DNA of 64,000 nucleotides from positions 310,001-374,000 of the forward strand of contig NZ_PXNS01000004.1 of NCBI RefSeq assembly GCF_003045775.1. The letters run 5' to 3'. This stretch comes from Halomonas litopenaei (GTDB lineage: Bacteria; Pseudomonadota; Gammaproteobacteria; Pseudomonadales; Halomonadaceae). The translations under genes and the position numbers were made by a program. The notes under the pieces were generated by a model. It ran no database searches. It saw only the letters and a program-made list of their open reading frames with translations, and had not been told where the DNA came from. Of this stretch, positions 44,801-51,710 are shown in pieces. Every line of letters starts with the position of its first letter. Position 1 is the stretch's first letter.

Positions 44801-46387
44801 ATCCAGGCGTTGCTGGCGCCACACCCTGGGGGCGCTGCTGTGGGGAGCGGTCGTCGTGTCCTTCAGCGAGTCCAGGGCCGCCTTGGCCTCGTCATGGTCC
44901 CGCACCAGGGTCAGCGCCTGTTCGTTTAGGCGCTCGCGGTGGTGAACCAGGGTCCAGGTCAGGGCATCGAGGGCTGGCTGGTGAGTCTCGAGGTAGTCGC
45001 TTAGCCGACTTGCCAGTGCTGCCAGCGCTTCCTCGTCGTGGGCCGAGACAAGCAGCGGTAGCGGCTGCTCGAAAGAGACTCGTGGCGTCGGTCGCGATCG
45101 CACCAGTGACGGTGGTGGCGGCGTGGTCAGCACTACGTGGGCGTTGGCCCCCCCGAAACCGAAGCTGTTGATACCGACGGTCAAGGGGCCGCTTTCGGGA
45201 AGCGTCCGCGGTGTCAGCACCACGTCCACATTGGCCTCGTCGAGGTGCAGCTCAGGGTTGAGGCGGTCGAAACCGATGGTGGCGGGGACGAAGCGCTGGG
45301 TCAGGCAACCCAGCGCCTTGTAGAGTCCGGCGATGCCGGCCGCTGTCTCCAGGTGGCCGATGTTGCTCTTGACCGAGCCGATCGGCAATGGGTGGTGACG
45401 ATGTCGCCCAAGGGCCTGGCCGATGGCGGTGACTTCGATGGGATCTCCGACGGCGGTGCCGGTCCCATGGGCTTCCAGGTAGTCCAGTCCGTCGGGATCG
45501 ATCCCCGCCCGGGCGTAGACCTCGGTCAACAGTTGGGCCTGAGCCTGAGCGCTGGGTACCGTGAGTCCTGACTTGTGTCCGTCGGTATTGGTGCCGCTGG
45601 CGGCGACTTCGGCGAGGATGGGGTCGCCGTCCGCGAGCGCCTGATCGAGCGCCTTGAGCACGAAGATGCCGGCCCCTTCCGAGCGCACGTAGCCGTCCGC
45701 GTCTTCGCTGAACACGCGACAACGGCCTCGCGGCGACAGCATGCCGGCCTTGGAGAAGGCGACGAAGCCGAAGGGATGCAGGTGCAGGCTGACGCCGCCG
45801 GTCAGGGCGGTGTCGCATTCACCGGCGCGAATGGCCTGACAGGCCTGATGAAAGGCTACCAGGGAAGACGAGCAGGCCGTGTCGATGGCCATGCTGGGTC
45901 CCTTGAGATCGAACACGTAAGACAACCGATTGGCGGCGATGCTGAAGGTGTTGCCGGTGGCGAACAGATTGCCCAGAGAGGCCAGGTCGGCGGTATGCCG
46001 ATAGGCGAAGTCAGGACTGGAGATGCCGATATAGACCCCGCAGCGGCTGCCGCGCAGGCGCGAGGGGGGGACGCCCGCGTGCTCGAGCGCTTCCCAGGTC
46101 AGCTCCAGCAGCAGGCGCTGCTGGGGATCCATGGTCGCCGCTTCCCTGGGAGAAATTCCGAAGAAGTCGGCGTCGAAGCCGCCGATGTCGCCGAGTGATC
46201 CGGCGGCGAAGGTCACGCTGGTACCGGGCGAACGACGGTCGGGATGATAGAACCGGCGCCAGTCCCAGCGCGATGCATGCACCTCTGTGACCAGATCCCG
46301 CCCCGCCAGCAGGCTCTGCCACAGGGTTTCTCCGGGGACTCCAGGAAAGCGGGTAGCGTTTCCGATGATGGCGACGCGCCTGGTCAT
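38882..46387 (-). CDS. Single-module reducing type I polyketide synthase (RkpA/WcbR-like)
   Basis: 2501 residues from the ATG at 46387, which overlaps the previous stop. Domains in order: KS (1-425; DTACSSS with Cys172, EAHGTGTAVGDP, VKSNIGHLE), AT (about 530-850; GHSVGE with Ser626), DH (about 900-1180; LADHRVGETP with His926 and LLDGALQL), a methyltransferase-like stretch (about 1200-1560) whose expected cofactor motif reads VEAGCAAPRLG and looks degenerate, ER (about 1770-2100; NFRDVMYALG, IHGAAGGVGL), KR (about 2125-2330; VSGGLSGLGLA, YSSATTLFG, YVAAN) and ACP (GFDSLMAVEL, Ser2431). One complete reducing module with no thioesterase suggests iterative synthesis of a fatty-acid-like chain released by the adjacent alpha-oxoamine synthase. 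Confidence 0.92.
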   Translation of the reverse strand: MTRRVAIIGNATRFPGVPGETLWQSLLAGRDLVTEVHASRWDWRRFYHPDRRSPGTSVTFAAGSLGDIGGFDADFFGISPREAATMDPQQRLLLELTWEALEHAGVPPSRLRGSRCGVYIGISSPDFAYRHTADLASLGNLFATGNTFSIAANRLSYVFDLKGPSMAIDTACSSSLVAFHQACQAIRAGECDTALTGGVSLHLHPFGFVAFSKAGMLSPRGRCRVFSEDADGYVRSEGAGIFVLKALDQALADGDPILAEVAASGTNTDGHKSGLTVPSAQAQAQLLTEVYARAGIDPDGLDYLEAHGTGTAVGDPIEVTAIGQALGRHRHHPLPIGSVKSNIGHLETAAGIAGLYKALGCLTQRFVPATIGFDRLNPELHLDEANVDVVLTPRTLPESGPLTVGINSFGFGGANAHVVLTTPPPPSLVRSRPTPRVSFEQPLPLLVSAHDEEALAALASRLSDYLETHQPALDALTWTLVHHRERLNEQALTLVRDHDEAKAALDSLKDTTTAPHSSAPRVWRQQRLDAPQGPVFVYTGNGCQWFGMGRDLLSTSPTFANTVARVDEHFLPIAGFSLLDVLARSDDPALLEDTVVAQPALFAIQVGITAWLDEAGVTPTAVVGHSVGEVAAGWACGALSLAEAVTVIAHRSRLQGKIRHQGGMTAVSCSADTIATWLAQPRFAEISLAGDNSEGNVTLAGPLPALAELEDALRAAGHRYLRLALDYPFHSPLLDGLKTPLLEALADLDGSIPRLPMISTVEGSETHRPLGADYWWQNLRAPVRFRQAIESLIDRGDSVLVEIGAHPLLKRYIEEQCRLRGHQVLHIATLTRQGRALDELSEARARLWLSGALDGFSPWFERPLAPIELPAYPWQRRHHWTRPSGLGHNPLEQRDEHPLLGARQAPDESTWIQRLSVATQPTLADHRVGETPVLAAAAQVEMVLAAAIASSPDTIFEINDLEILAPLVLDASVGKLARLTLADQGRVQLTVRDLDPAAAWQLHLSARLAPACQGSLLRSAPPLVPASEEHLDGETWLDNKACINSDAHLALARSMGLDYRGEYRSLGRIWCQDDEAIGEFTVSEDTPCWWLPPGLLDGALQLCLPLMNNAQTPPTQGYLPVRLSRMQFDKDAGRPTHARAVITRRSPHSFTADLWLYRKHRCVAALEEVRFATTPLALPTSSSTEWLTTRLTPAPLLPTPLAEEGRRLANALAGIVSGPVGRDLEELSLLFERLNVAWLEEAFVAARPDIEGDGRGNNELYRRLLAQYPTGATETSSEVQASPAAVDIWRLLLAEYPRQFPLLGSLGRFGLHLPGLLEGSVEHIEGLTLDAASLIPEALWQALHDEVLASVSRILSTLPSAQRLHLVEAGCAAPRLGEALSQTLDPDRLMVDILPPDDGSHQRAQPLIEASNGAASLPPFHTAPGAQLAWVVSTPTDLEVSIEAIDKATARLAPHGQLLILALPPTGWWQALGSLRPDARPATVEAICRHLSQAGFSVEARPPTEVSHLPTLLSAVPSASARPTTETGSAEPLAQRDAATLLVVDAASRALGERLVQHMPSGAARCVTYDDLELTLAAPSSFAEVTSARASNAQQAPSARKVVAPQVVDLRAAVPSRQTGGDLETHQAGLDALERLGDWARTLADRHGTLVVVTRDVAALFGADTPEIDLYQAGLWGGCRSLDNELPNTRVRLVDLASGEAALVALAQDLHHDDGEDEVVIDHHGHRRALRVRPVADTPPALTPPPTPDRVASRVTLEIAHPGQLSRLQWRAHPARSSLAKDQVRVKVLATGLNFRDVMYALGVLTDEALEQGFSGATLGLEFSGIVEALGEGVTQFDIGDPVVGLGSACFSNHLEVDADSLARVPTGLDPVAAAGLPTAFLTAWYSLEHLARLSPGERVLIHGAAGGVGLAAVQLARWRGAEVLATAGSPHKRDLLTLLGAERCYDSRSLAFAEQILADTDGQGVDVVLNSLSGDAIHQNLRVLAPFGRFLELGKRDFYQDTPMGLRPFRHNLSYFGIDSDQLLSHRPALARQLFRQVMDRFAEGAFSALPYTTFTTTRVVEAFRHMQQARHIGKIIVTHPSAAASPSPDTPRTGSASKTTMHPHGGPRNTTNSSTNPACMALDTEGCYLVSGGLSGLGLASAERLVRRGARHLLLLSRSGVSSPEASAAIAAMERQGVTVEAPALDVTDEQALAGLIEECGSRRPPLRGVIHAAAVIEDGLARQLTREQLDAVLGPKLLGAILLDRLTRHHDLQHFVLYSSATTLFGSPGQSAYVAANLGLEALAVRRRQAGKPATCLSLGIIEDTGFLARHQTRRQALSQRMGGGQLSAEQALDALEQALETGVSDAAVIGAIDHGFIQRRFIELRQNSGEADRQASSNDDLDLSALDESSRRKAVEAILRRQLASILMLDPERIDSGRRLSEFGFDSLMAVELVSAIETRLGVKVSALALADAATLHRTTQLICDLLESPELDATDEHAALAYRHAVSPPAPAREVT

Positions 46388-47997
46388 AGCGGTTCCTTGC
46401 AATGGCGGTGGAGGGAGCGTCCGAGGAAGCCTGTGGCGACGGTCGTGGTCTGGCACCCGATGGAGTGGAGCAGTGCTTCGGCCAGTTGCGACAGGTCGGA
46501 CGGTGGCTCCGGCCGTCGTGTGGTCTGGGGTCGGTTGCTCCAGATCATGAAAGGCGTTGTTCCATCGGGCTCTCCGTGCCAGCGATAGCTGGGAGACAGG
46601 ATAGGGACGTGGTCGCCATAGGCGCACAACAGGCCCGGGCGCGATTGCCTGGTGAGGGTCGCCGCCAGGGCGCCGAGCATGGCGTCGGTATTGGCCAGGT
46701 GATGGAGATAGATATCGAGTTCGTGGGTCACGGCCATGGGGCGCGAGGCGTCGGCAGCGAGCCAGCGCAGTGGATCGGGCGCTGGCTCCAGCAGAAAGGG
46801 GCCATGGCTTTCCATGGTGATCACGAACACCATCAGTGGGCGCGGGTCTGGATCATCCAGGGCTTGTGTGACCCGCCTGGCGAGCTCGACGTCGGCGATG
46901 AAGGGGCCATCTCGACGGCAATGCCTGAAGCTTTCGATGTCCTCGAATGCCTGAAATCCCAGCCGAGGCATGACCTGGTCGCGCTGGTAGAAGTCACCGG
47001 GGTAGGGATGCAGCACCAGTGTGCGGTAACCCATGTGGGCGCAGGCGCTGGCCAGGCTGGGAACCGGCTGGCGGGACAGTTGGCGATAGGGGTTGAAGCG
47101 ATGCATGCCCAGGGCATCCTCGTCCAGCCCGCACAGAAAGGCCGTTTCGCTGCGTATGGTGTTGGCGCCCCAGGCTGGCACCTTGAGGTAGCCGTGGGTG
47201 ATGGACTGCTCGTTCAGGCGATCCCAGTGGGCGAGCACATCCCGGGGTATCTGGTCGTACCAGGGGCGTGGATCGAAGAACGACTCGCCCTGGACAATCA
47301 CCAGGTGTGGCAGTGACTCCTGGGCGACTGGTGATGGCGGTTGGCGCAGGAGCGCTGGAGCCTGGGTGGTGTCGATGGGGGTATCGGGGAAGCGAGCGTA
47401 GGCCCAGAAGCAGCTCCACAGTCCCAGGTGGTGGTGGTCTCGGCACGGAACCAGGGAGGCCGCCGGGAGTCGCCGCAGGCCAAGCCCCAGAGCAATGGCT
47501 GGCCCCAGTGCCAGGCCGCCCAGCAGCAGCGCCATGGAGGATAGGGAGAGCTGATCCAGCAGCCAGGGTTCGAGGAAGACGAAGGCCGACACCGCCATCA
47601 GGGCGGCGAGGCTGGCACTTAGGGCCAGGCCGATACCGAAGAACGGCAGGTAGAGCCTTGGATGTCGGATGGCATCGAGGAAGTACTCGAAGTCCTGCAC
47701 CAGGAAGGGCTCCTTCAGGCTCTGCCACTTCGCCTGATGGCTGCGCTGTACCACCCATTGCAGGGTAAGCACCGTGGCCAGGGCCAGCGCACCTCGTTGC
47801 AGCACCGCTACGGCTAGTACGTAGCACAGCCCCCAGGTGCCTGCATGGACCAGCCAGGGGGCCAGAGGGCGGTCGCGCCAGTTGCCCAAGCCTCGACAGC
47901 CTATGGCGTCCATGGCGAGGCTTAGTCCCGTGCCGAGGGGGAGTCCCAGTACGCACAGGATGAACGCCAGGTCTCGGGACGCGATCCACGTCAGCAT
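46384..47997 (-). CDS. Membrane-anchored LTA-synthase/sulfatase-fold protein (RkpI-like)
   Basis: 537 residues. Four to five hydrophobic segments occupy residues ~5-185, then a soluble domain has VIVQGESFFDPRPWY, GANTIRSETAFLCGLDEDAL (candidate Thr nucleophile), VFVITMESHGPF and YGDHVPILSP, the metal-binding pattern of the alkaline-phosphatase superfamily members LtaS and MdoB. Such enzymes transfer phosphoglycerol or phosphoethanolamine, or hydrolyse sulfate esters. It sits between KpsS and the PKS, as RkpI does beside RkpJ in Sinorhizobium, so a role in the capsule lipid or in decorating the polymer is likely. The stop overlaps the PKS start. Confidence 0.82.
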   Translation of the reverse strand: MLTWIASRDLAFILCVLGLPLGTGLSLAMDAIGCRGLGNWRDRPLAPWLVHAGTWGLCYVLAVAVLQRGALALATVLTLQWVVQRSHQAKWQSLKEPFLVQDFEYFLDAIRHPRLYLPFFGIGLALSASLAALMAVSAFVFLEPWLLDQLSLSSMALLLGGLALGPAIALGLGLRRLPAASLVPCRDHHHLGLWSCFWAYARFPDTPIDTTQAPALLRQPPSPVAQESLPHLVIVQGESFFDPRPWYDQIPRDVLAHWDRLNEQSITHGYLKVPAWGANTIRSETAFLCGLDEDALGMHRFNPYRQLSRQPVPSLASACAHMGYRTLVLHPYPGDFYQRDQVMPRLGFQAFEDIESFRHCRRDGPFIADVELARRVTQALDDPDPRPLMVFVITMESHGPFLLEPAPDPLRWLAADASRPMAVTHELDIYLHHLANTDAMLGALAATLTRQSRPGLLCAYGDHVPILSPSYRWHGEPDGTTPFMIWSNRPQTTRRPEPPSDLSQLAEALLHSIGCQTTTVATGFLGRSLHRHCKEPL

Positions 47998-48100
47998 CGG
48001 CGGTCAGAAAGAAGCGGGCCAGCGAGCCGAGCAGCTACGACGTGCCGCGAGTCGGCCCCTGAAACCGCCAAAGCCGTATCTGGCACAGGGAACATAAGGG

Positions 48101-49363
48101 TCAGGCGGCGGCGGGCAGGCATGACAATAACTCCTCCAGGGGAGAGCGTTCGGCGACGAGTCGCCTGGCGCTGTGGTGCACACCGAGACGAATACCGAGG
48201 CGGCAGTAGAAGCTGCCGTTGAGCTGAACGGTTCGCAGCAGGGTGGTCCTGAGCGCCTGATACAGGGCGGCGTTCGGTGCCGGTGGAGCGTGCCAGAAGC
48301 CCGCGGGGACCCGTTGCCGGCCTGTCGCCAGTCCGGGCATGGTGTAAATGGCTTCGCCCAGGGTCAGCAACGGACAGCCGTGCTCCAGGGCCACGAAACC
48401 GGAAGTACTGTTGACGGTGATGGCGCCAGTGGCGCTCGGCAGGAGGTGATTGAGGTCACCGCCCTCGATGAACAGTACCCGCCGGTCGATACCCAATTCC
48501 CGAGCCAGTCGGCGAGCGCGACGATGGTGTGCGCTGAGGCCGGGGTCGAGAGGGTGGTTCTTGATCAACAGACGTGTCCGGGCCGGCGCGTCGCGAGCAA
48601 AGGACGTCATGGTTTCTTCGAGTACCCGGGCCATGTCGGGAAAGGGCGAGTGGCAGCGGATCTGGGCGTCGCTGTCCAGTTGCAGCAACAACACGAAGTA
48701 GGGCGCTGGCGCCGAAAGAAATTCCTTGATGAGGTTAGCTTCAAGGCCAGCCAGCAGGCGTTTGCGCGTCAGTTGCTGCGCATAGGCGGCGTACTCCCGG
48801 GGAGCGCTGACCGGGGCGTGGCCGCGATAGCCCGGGAACAGCAGAGGGTTAAGGACGCCTGCCAGATGGTAGATCACGTCGTGGGTGGCACGGGTCAAGA
48901 AGGGACTGATGCAAGGAACGGGAGGCTCTGCCGGCCCAAGACAATGGGCGGCCTCGAAGACCCTGGCCGGGTCCCTGGGAAAACGGGAACATCCGTTGAC
49001 ACCCTGGGGCTCCAGGGTGATCCAGTGGGGACGCAGGTAGCCTTCCTCGAATACATGGACCCGCAGCCGTTGACGCTCTGCGGCCTGAACAGCGAGCCGA
49101 TGCAGAGGGCGCTGGTCGCCGAAGACCACCAGGTCGGAGATACCCCGTTGACCGAGAAAGTCATCGATCAGTTCGCCAAAGCTGGCGGCGTCGCCACGGT
49201 AGCGTTGGCCCCCGAGGCGCCAACGATAGAGCAGGTCTCCACCACACAGGTCGAGCACATGAACACCGTGTCCCTGGTCAGCAAGGGTGCGAGCCAGTTG
49301 CGTGAAGAAGGGAGAGCATGGCCCCTGAAGCAGCAGAAACTGACGCGCCTTGAACGGGCCCAT
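48101..49363 (-). CDS. kpsS: KpsS-like capsule lipid/Kdo-linker protein
   Basis: 420 residues; GCGAGGTCTGAAC precedes the start. FLLLQGPCSPFFTQLARTLA, VFGDQRPLHRLAV, VFEEGYLRPHWITLE and IKNHPLDPG with VNSTSGFVALEHGCPLLTLG are the signature segments of KpsS/LipB/RkpJ proteins. KpsS is a beta-Kdo transferase that starts the Kdo linker on the lipid anchor of ABC-exported capsules; KpsC normally extends it. No kpsC is in this window. It heads the minus-strand operon with the RkpI-like protein, PKS and alpha-oxoamine synthase; a 103-base gap without a gene follows it. Confidence 0.9.
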   Translation of the reverse strand: MGPFKARQFLLLQGPCSPFFTQLARTLADQGHGVHVLDLCGGDLLYRWRLGGQRYRGDAASFGELIDDFLGQRGISDLVVFGDQRPLHRLAVQAAERQRLRVHVFEEGYLRPHWITLEPQGVNGCSRFPRDPARVFEAAHCLGPAEPPVPCISPFLTRATHDVIYHLAGVLNPLLFPGYRGHAPVSAPREYAAYAQQLTRKRLLAGLEANLIKEFLSAPAPYFVLLLQLDSDAQIRCHSPFPDMARVLEETMTSFARDAPARTRLLIKNHPLDPGLSAHHRRARRLARELGIDRRVLFIEGGDLNHLLPSATGAITVNSTSGFVALEHGCPLLTLGEAIYTMPGLATGRQRVPAGFWHAPPAPNAALYQALRTTLLRTVQLNGSFYCRLGIRLGVHHSARRLVAERSPLEELLSCLPAAA

Positions 49364-49473
49364 GTTCAGACCTCGCGCTCATGCACAAGAGACGCCGGGC
49401 GTCGACTCAGGAAAAGAAATGAAGATGCCATCATGCGGACGGGTGGGCTCCTGTGGCAATGAGGAGCATGGGG

Positions 49474-49506
49474 AATGATCGTTCTCAAGCACCGCTCAAG
49501 ATCATT
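49474..49506. promoter_or_regulatory. Inverted and direct repeats upstream of the kpsS operon
   Basis: AATGATC (49474-49480) and GATCATT (49500-49506) form a perfect 7-bp inverted repeat around a direct repeat of CTCAAG spaced by 11 bases (49484-49489 and 49495-49500). It lies 111-143 bases before the kpsS start and looks like an operator or promoter-proximal binding site. No regulator can be named. Confidence 0.4.
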
Positions 49507-49778
49507 TGCCAAGCATTAGTTGAATGGGTCTTTCAGAGGTTACGAGGAACATAGCACGTGCCCCGCCGAGTCCGGCTGACGAACTTCGCAGCGTCGAGCC
49601 GGGGAAATGGAAAACTTGCCCACAGTCATTACAGGTGGCATGTAGCGGCACAGCGCCACGGTTCATGGGGGGAGCGGCGGCTTGTCAAGAGCCTATCCAC
49701 AGCGGGTGGAGAACTTTTCCACCGAGTTGTTCACAGCCCTGACAGGGGCGGCTGCAAGAGAGGGGCTGCGAGCGGTGA
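49507..49778. other. Non-coding stretch with DnaA-box-like sequences
   Basis: No gene is supported between the kpsS upstream region and the histidine-phosphatase stop at 49779. Four near matches to the DnaA box TTATCCACA lie in the same orientation: TTGCCCACA (49616-49624, two mismatches), CTATCCACA (49693-49701, one), TTTTCCACC (49715-49723, two) and TTGTTCACA (49727-49735, close to the TTATTCACA variant). The promoter of the kpsS operon should also lie in or near this stretch. Confidence 0.4.
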
Positions 49779-50378
49779 TCAGCGAGCGAAGATCAGCGGC
49801 CGGACATCTGCCGGTGCCAGCGGTGGTTGGCTTCGATGCTCACTCAATGGACTTCCGCTGGCTGCGGTCAGCAGGATCTGCAGGGGGTCACCATGGCCGA
49901 CCAGCAGGATGGTGGCATCGTCGAAGCGCTGTTCCAGCGAGATGATCAGGTCGATGAGTCGGCGGGAGACGTCGCCGACGCTTTCGACGCCGTGGGTGCG
50001 GTGTTCGGCATTCTCGCTATCCATTGCCCAGACGTCCGCGTAGGCCGGGTCCGGCCCCTGGTCGTAGTCACCGAAGAAGCGCTCTCGCAGGCGCGGTTCA
50101 GGGTGTGGGGTGACGTTGAAGTGTTGCCCGACCAGTGCTGCGGTTTCGGTGGTGCGCAGAAAGTCCGAATGGAAGACCTGGTCAGGCGCGGCCAGGTGCC
50201 AGCCGGTCAGCCGTTCGTGCAGCTGTTCCTGCCCCTTGGGCGAAAGACCGTAGCCCTCGAGTCCCTGCTCGGGGGAGGAAACGATCAGGCCCATGGCATT
50301 GGCCTGGCTATGGCCGTGGCGCATCAGCAGGTAGTGATTGCGGCAGCGTGGAAAGTCGTTGGCCTCAACGTTTGACAT
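49779..50378 (-). CDS. Histidine phosphatase superfamily protein (phosphoglycerate-mutase-like)
   Basis: 199 residues from the ATG at 50378, which has TAGGAGGTGACACTTTT upstream; an upstream ATG in the same frame lacks a ribosome site. YLLMRHGHSQANAMG holds the RHG catalytic motif with the phosphorylated His, SDFLRTTETAALVG matches the second region, RERFFGDYDQG follows, and LLVGHGDPLQILL supplies the second catalytic His. The small size fits broad phosphatases (SixA/CobC/PhoE type) rather than glycolytic phosphoglycerate mutase. It is divergent from the phosphonate-type transporter, but no functional link is shown. Confidence 0.88.
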   Translation of the reverse strand: MSNVEANDFPRCRNHYLLMRHGHSQANAMGLIVSSPEQGLEGYGLSPKGQEQLHERLTGWHLAAPDQVFHSDFLRTTETAALVGQHFNVTPHPEPRLRERFFGDYDQGPDPAYADVWAMDSENAEHRTHGVESVGDVSRRLIDLIISLEQRFDDATILLVGHGDPLQILLTAASGSPLSEHRSQPPLAPADVRPLIFAR

Positions 50379-50463
50379 AAAAGTGTCACCTCCTAGATTG
50401 AACTCAACGATGTTTGTTTTCGAACATCGCTGCGTCGCTGGCGCTCGTCTTCGCACTTGGCAG

Positions 50464-50547
50464 AGCCTTCAGCCCATGTGGTAGAGCCTTCAGCGTAACG
50501 AGTGAAGCCTTCAGCCCATCTGACAGAGCCTTCCCCAAGTCGCCAGT
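50464..50547. repeat. Four 21-bp phased repeats between divergent genes
   Basis: AGCCTTCAGC or AGCCTTCCCC begins at 50464, 50485, 50506 and 50527, a strict 21-bp period (two DNA turns). Units 1 and 3 are nearly identical across their length; units 2 and 4 share mainly the first 7-10 bases. The array lies in the 275-base region between the histidine phosphatase (minus) and phnD (plus), upstream of both starts. The spacing puts the cores on one face of the helix, as in arrays of binding sites for a regulator. It does not match the PhoB box. Confidence 0.8.
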
Positions 50548-50653
50548 CGTCGACCGCCAGGCTGTCCGCTGCCGCCGGGACCCGCGATGTCGGCGCGAGA
50601 GGCCGGGGTCGATTCCCACCCTATAACAAGACTCAGCATAGGTGAGCCACGCC

Positions 50654-51640
50654 ATGACACAACGCTCAAGCCGGGGACGTCAGGTCCTCAACGCAGGTCT
50701 CCTGCTCACTTTCGGCGCTGTTGCATCCGTCGCTGTCGCCGAGGATTGCCCCCGAGGTGATCTGGATGCGCTCTACTGCGACCGCAATGGCGATCTGGTG
50801 GCCGACCCGCCCGCCAATCAGGACGAACTGGTCGACCCCGACACCCTCATCTTCGCCTACACCCCGGTGGAAGACCCCGCCATCTATGCCGATATCTGGG
50901 AGCCCTTCATCGATCACCTCCGGGAGGTGACCGGCAAGGACGTTCGTTTCTTCGCGGTCCAGTCGAACTCGGCCCAGGTCGAGGCCATGCGCAGCGGGCG
51001 TTTGCATATTGCAGGTTTTTCCACCGGACCCACGCCCTTCGCCGTCAACCTGGCCGGCGCCGTTCCCTTTGCCTTGATGGGCTCCGACGACGGACGCTTC
51101 GGCTATACCCTGCAGGTCTACACCCAGGCCGATTCGGATATCCAGTCGCTGTCCGACCTGGCCGGCAAGCGGGTCGCCCACACCTCACCCACCTCGAACT
51201 CGGGCAATCAGGCGCCGCGTGCGCTGTTCCCCGAGGAAGGCGTGGTGCCGGACGAGGACTACGAGGTGGTGTATTCCGGCAGTCACGACCAGTCGATGCT
51301 GGGCGTGGTAGCGGGTGACTACGACGCTGCACCGGTGGCGTCCGAGGTGGTGGAGCGCATGGCCGCACGGGGGCTGTATGACGAAGACAGCGTGCGCATG
51401 ATCTTCGAGTCCCAGCCCTTCCCCACCACCTCCTATACCTACGCCCATGACCTGGCGCCGGATCTGGTCGAGCGCATCGAGGAAGCCTTCTTCAGCTTCG
51501 ATTTCGCCGGTACCGCGCTGGGTGAGGAATTCGAAGGCGTCGAGAAGTTCATCCCGATCACCTACCAGGACCAGTGGGAGGTCATTCGCACCATCCAGGC
51601 CTCGAACGGCGTCAGCTACACCGCCGACAATCTGGAGTGA
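50654..51640 (+). CDS. phnD: PhnD-type phosphonate/phosphite substrate-binding protein
   Basis: 328 residues from the ATG at 50654 (TAGGTGAGCCACGCC upstream; a GTG at 50642 is possible). A signal peptide ends after Ala29 (ASVAVA). IFAYTPVEDPAIYADIWEPF, VQSNSAQVEAMRSGRLHIAG, KRVAHTSPTSNSGNQAPRAL and YSGSHDQSMLGVVAGDYDA are characteristic of PhnD/PtxB binding proteins. It captures phosphonate, phosphite or a similar oxyanion in the periplasm for PhnCE. The ligand cannot be decided from sequence; no C-P lyase or phosphite dehydrogenase gene is in the window. Confidence 0.92.
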   Translation: MTQRSSRGRQVLNAGLLLTFGAVASVAVAEDCPRGDLDALYCDRNGDLVADPPANQDELVDPDTLIFAYTPVEDPAIYADIWEPFIDHLREVTGKDVRFFAVQSNSAQVEAMRSGRLHIAGFSTGPTPFAVNLAGAVPFALMGSDDGRFGYTLQVYTQADSDIQSLSDLAGKRVAHTSPTSNSGNQAPRALFPEEGVVPDEDYEVVYSGSHDQSMLGVVAGDYDAAPVASEVVERMAARGLYDEDSVRMIFESQPFPTTSYTYAHDLAPDLVERIEEAFFSFDFAGTALGEEFEGVEKFIPITYQDQWEVIRTIQASNGVSYTADNLE

Positions 51641-51663
51641 CGACAGGGTATCCCAGGGACAGG

Positions 51664-51689
51664 AGGGCCGGCGCACGGCGCTCGGCCTT
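51664..51689 (+). promoter_or_regulatory. Intercistronic hairpin between phnD and phnC
   Basis: AGGGCCG (51664-51670) pairs with CGGCCTT (51683-51689, one G-U), and inner GCGC (51671-51674) pairs with GCGC (51678-51681), leaving an ACG loop and a bulged T. No U tract follows. Such stems often stabilise the upstream message, giving more binding protein than transporter. Confidence 0.5.
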
Positions 51690-51710
51690 CCCGGGGAACG
51701 AGGATGTGCA

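Noticed and set aside
38882..46387. The PKS as the core of a secondary-metabolite cluster
   Set aside because: No thioesterase, tailoring or resistance genes nearby; tight operon with KpsS and an RkpI-like protein points to a capsule lipid.
50404..50655. Short open frames on both strands through the 21-bp repeats, encoding heptad-like peptides
   Set aside because: The periodic peptides follow directly from the 21-bp DNA repeat; no ribosome site, and one overlaps the phnD start.
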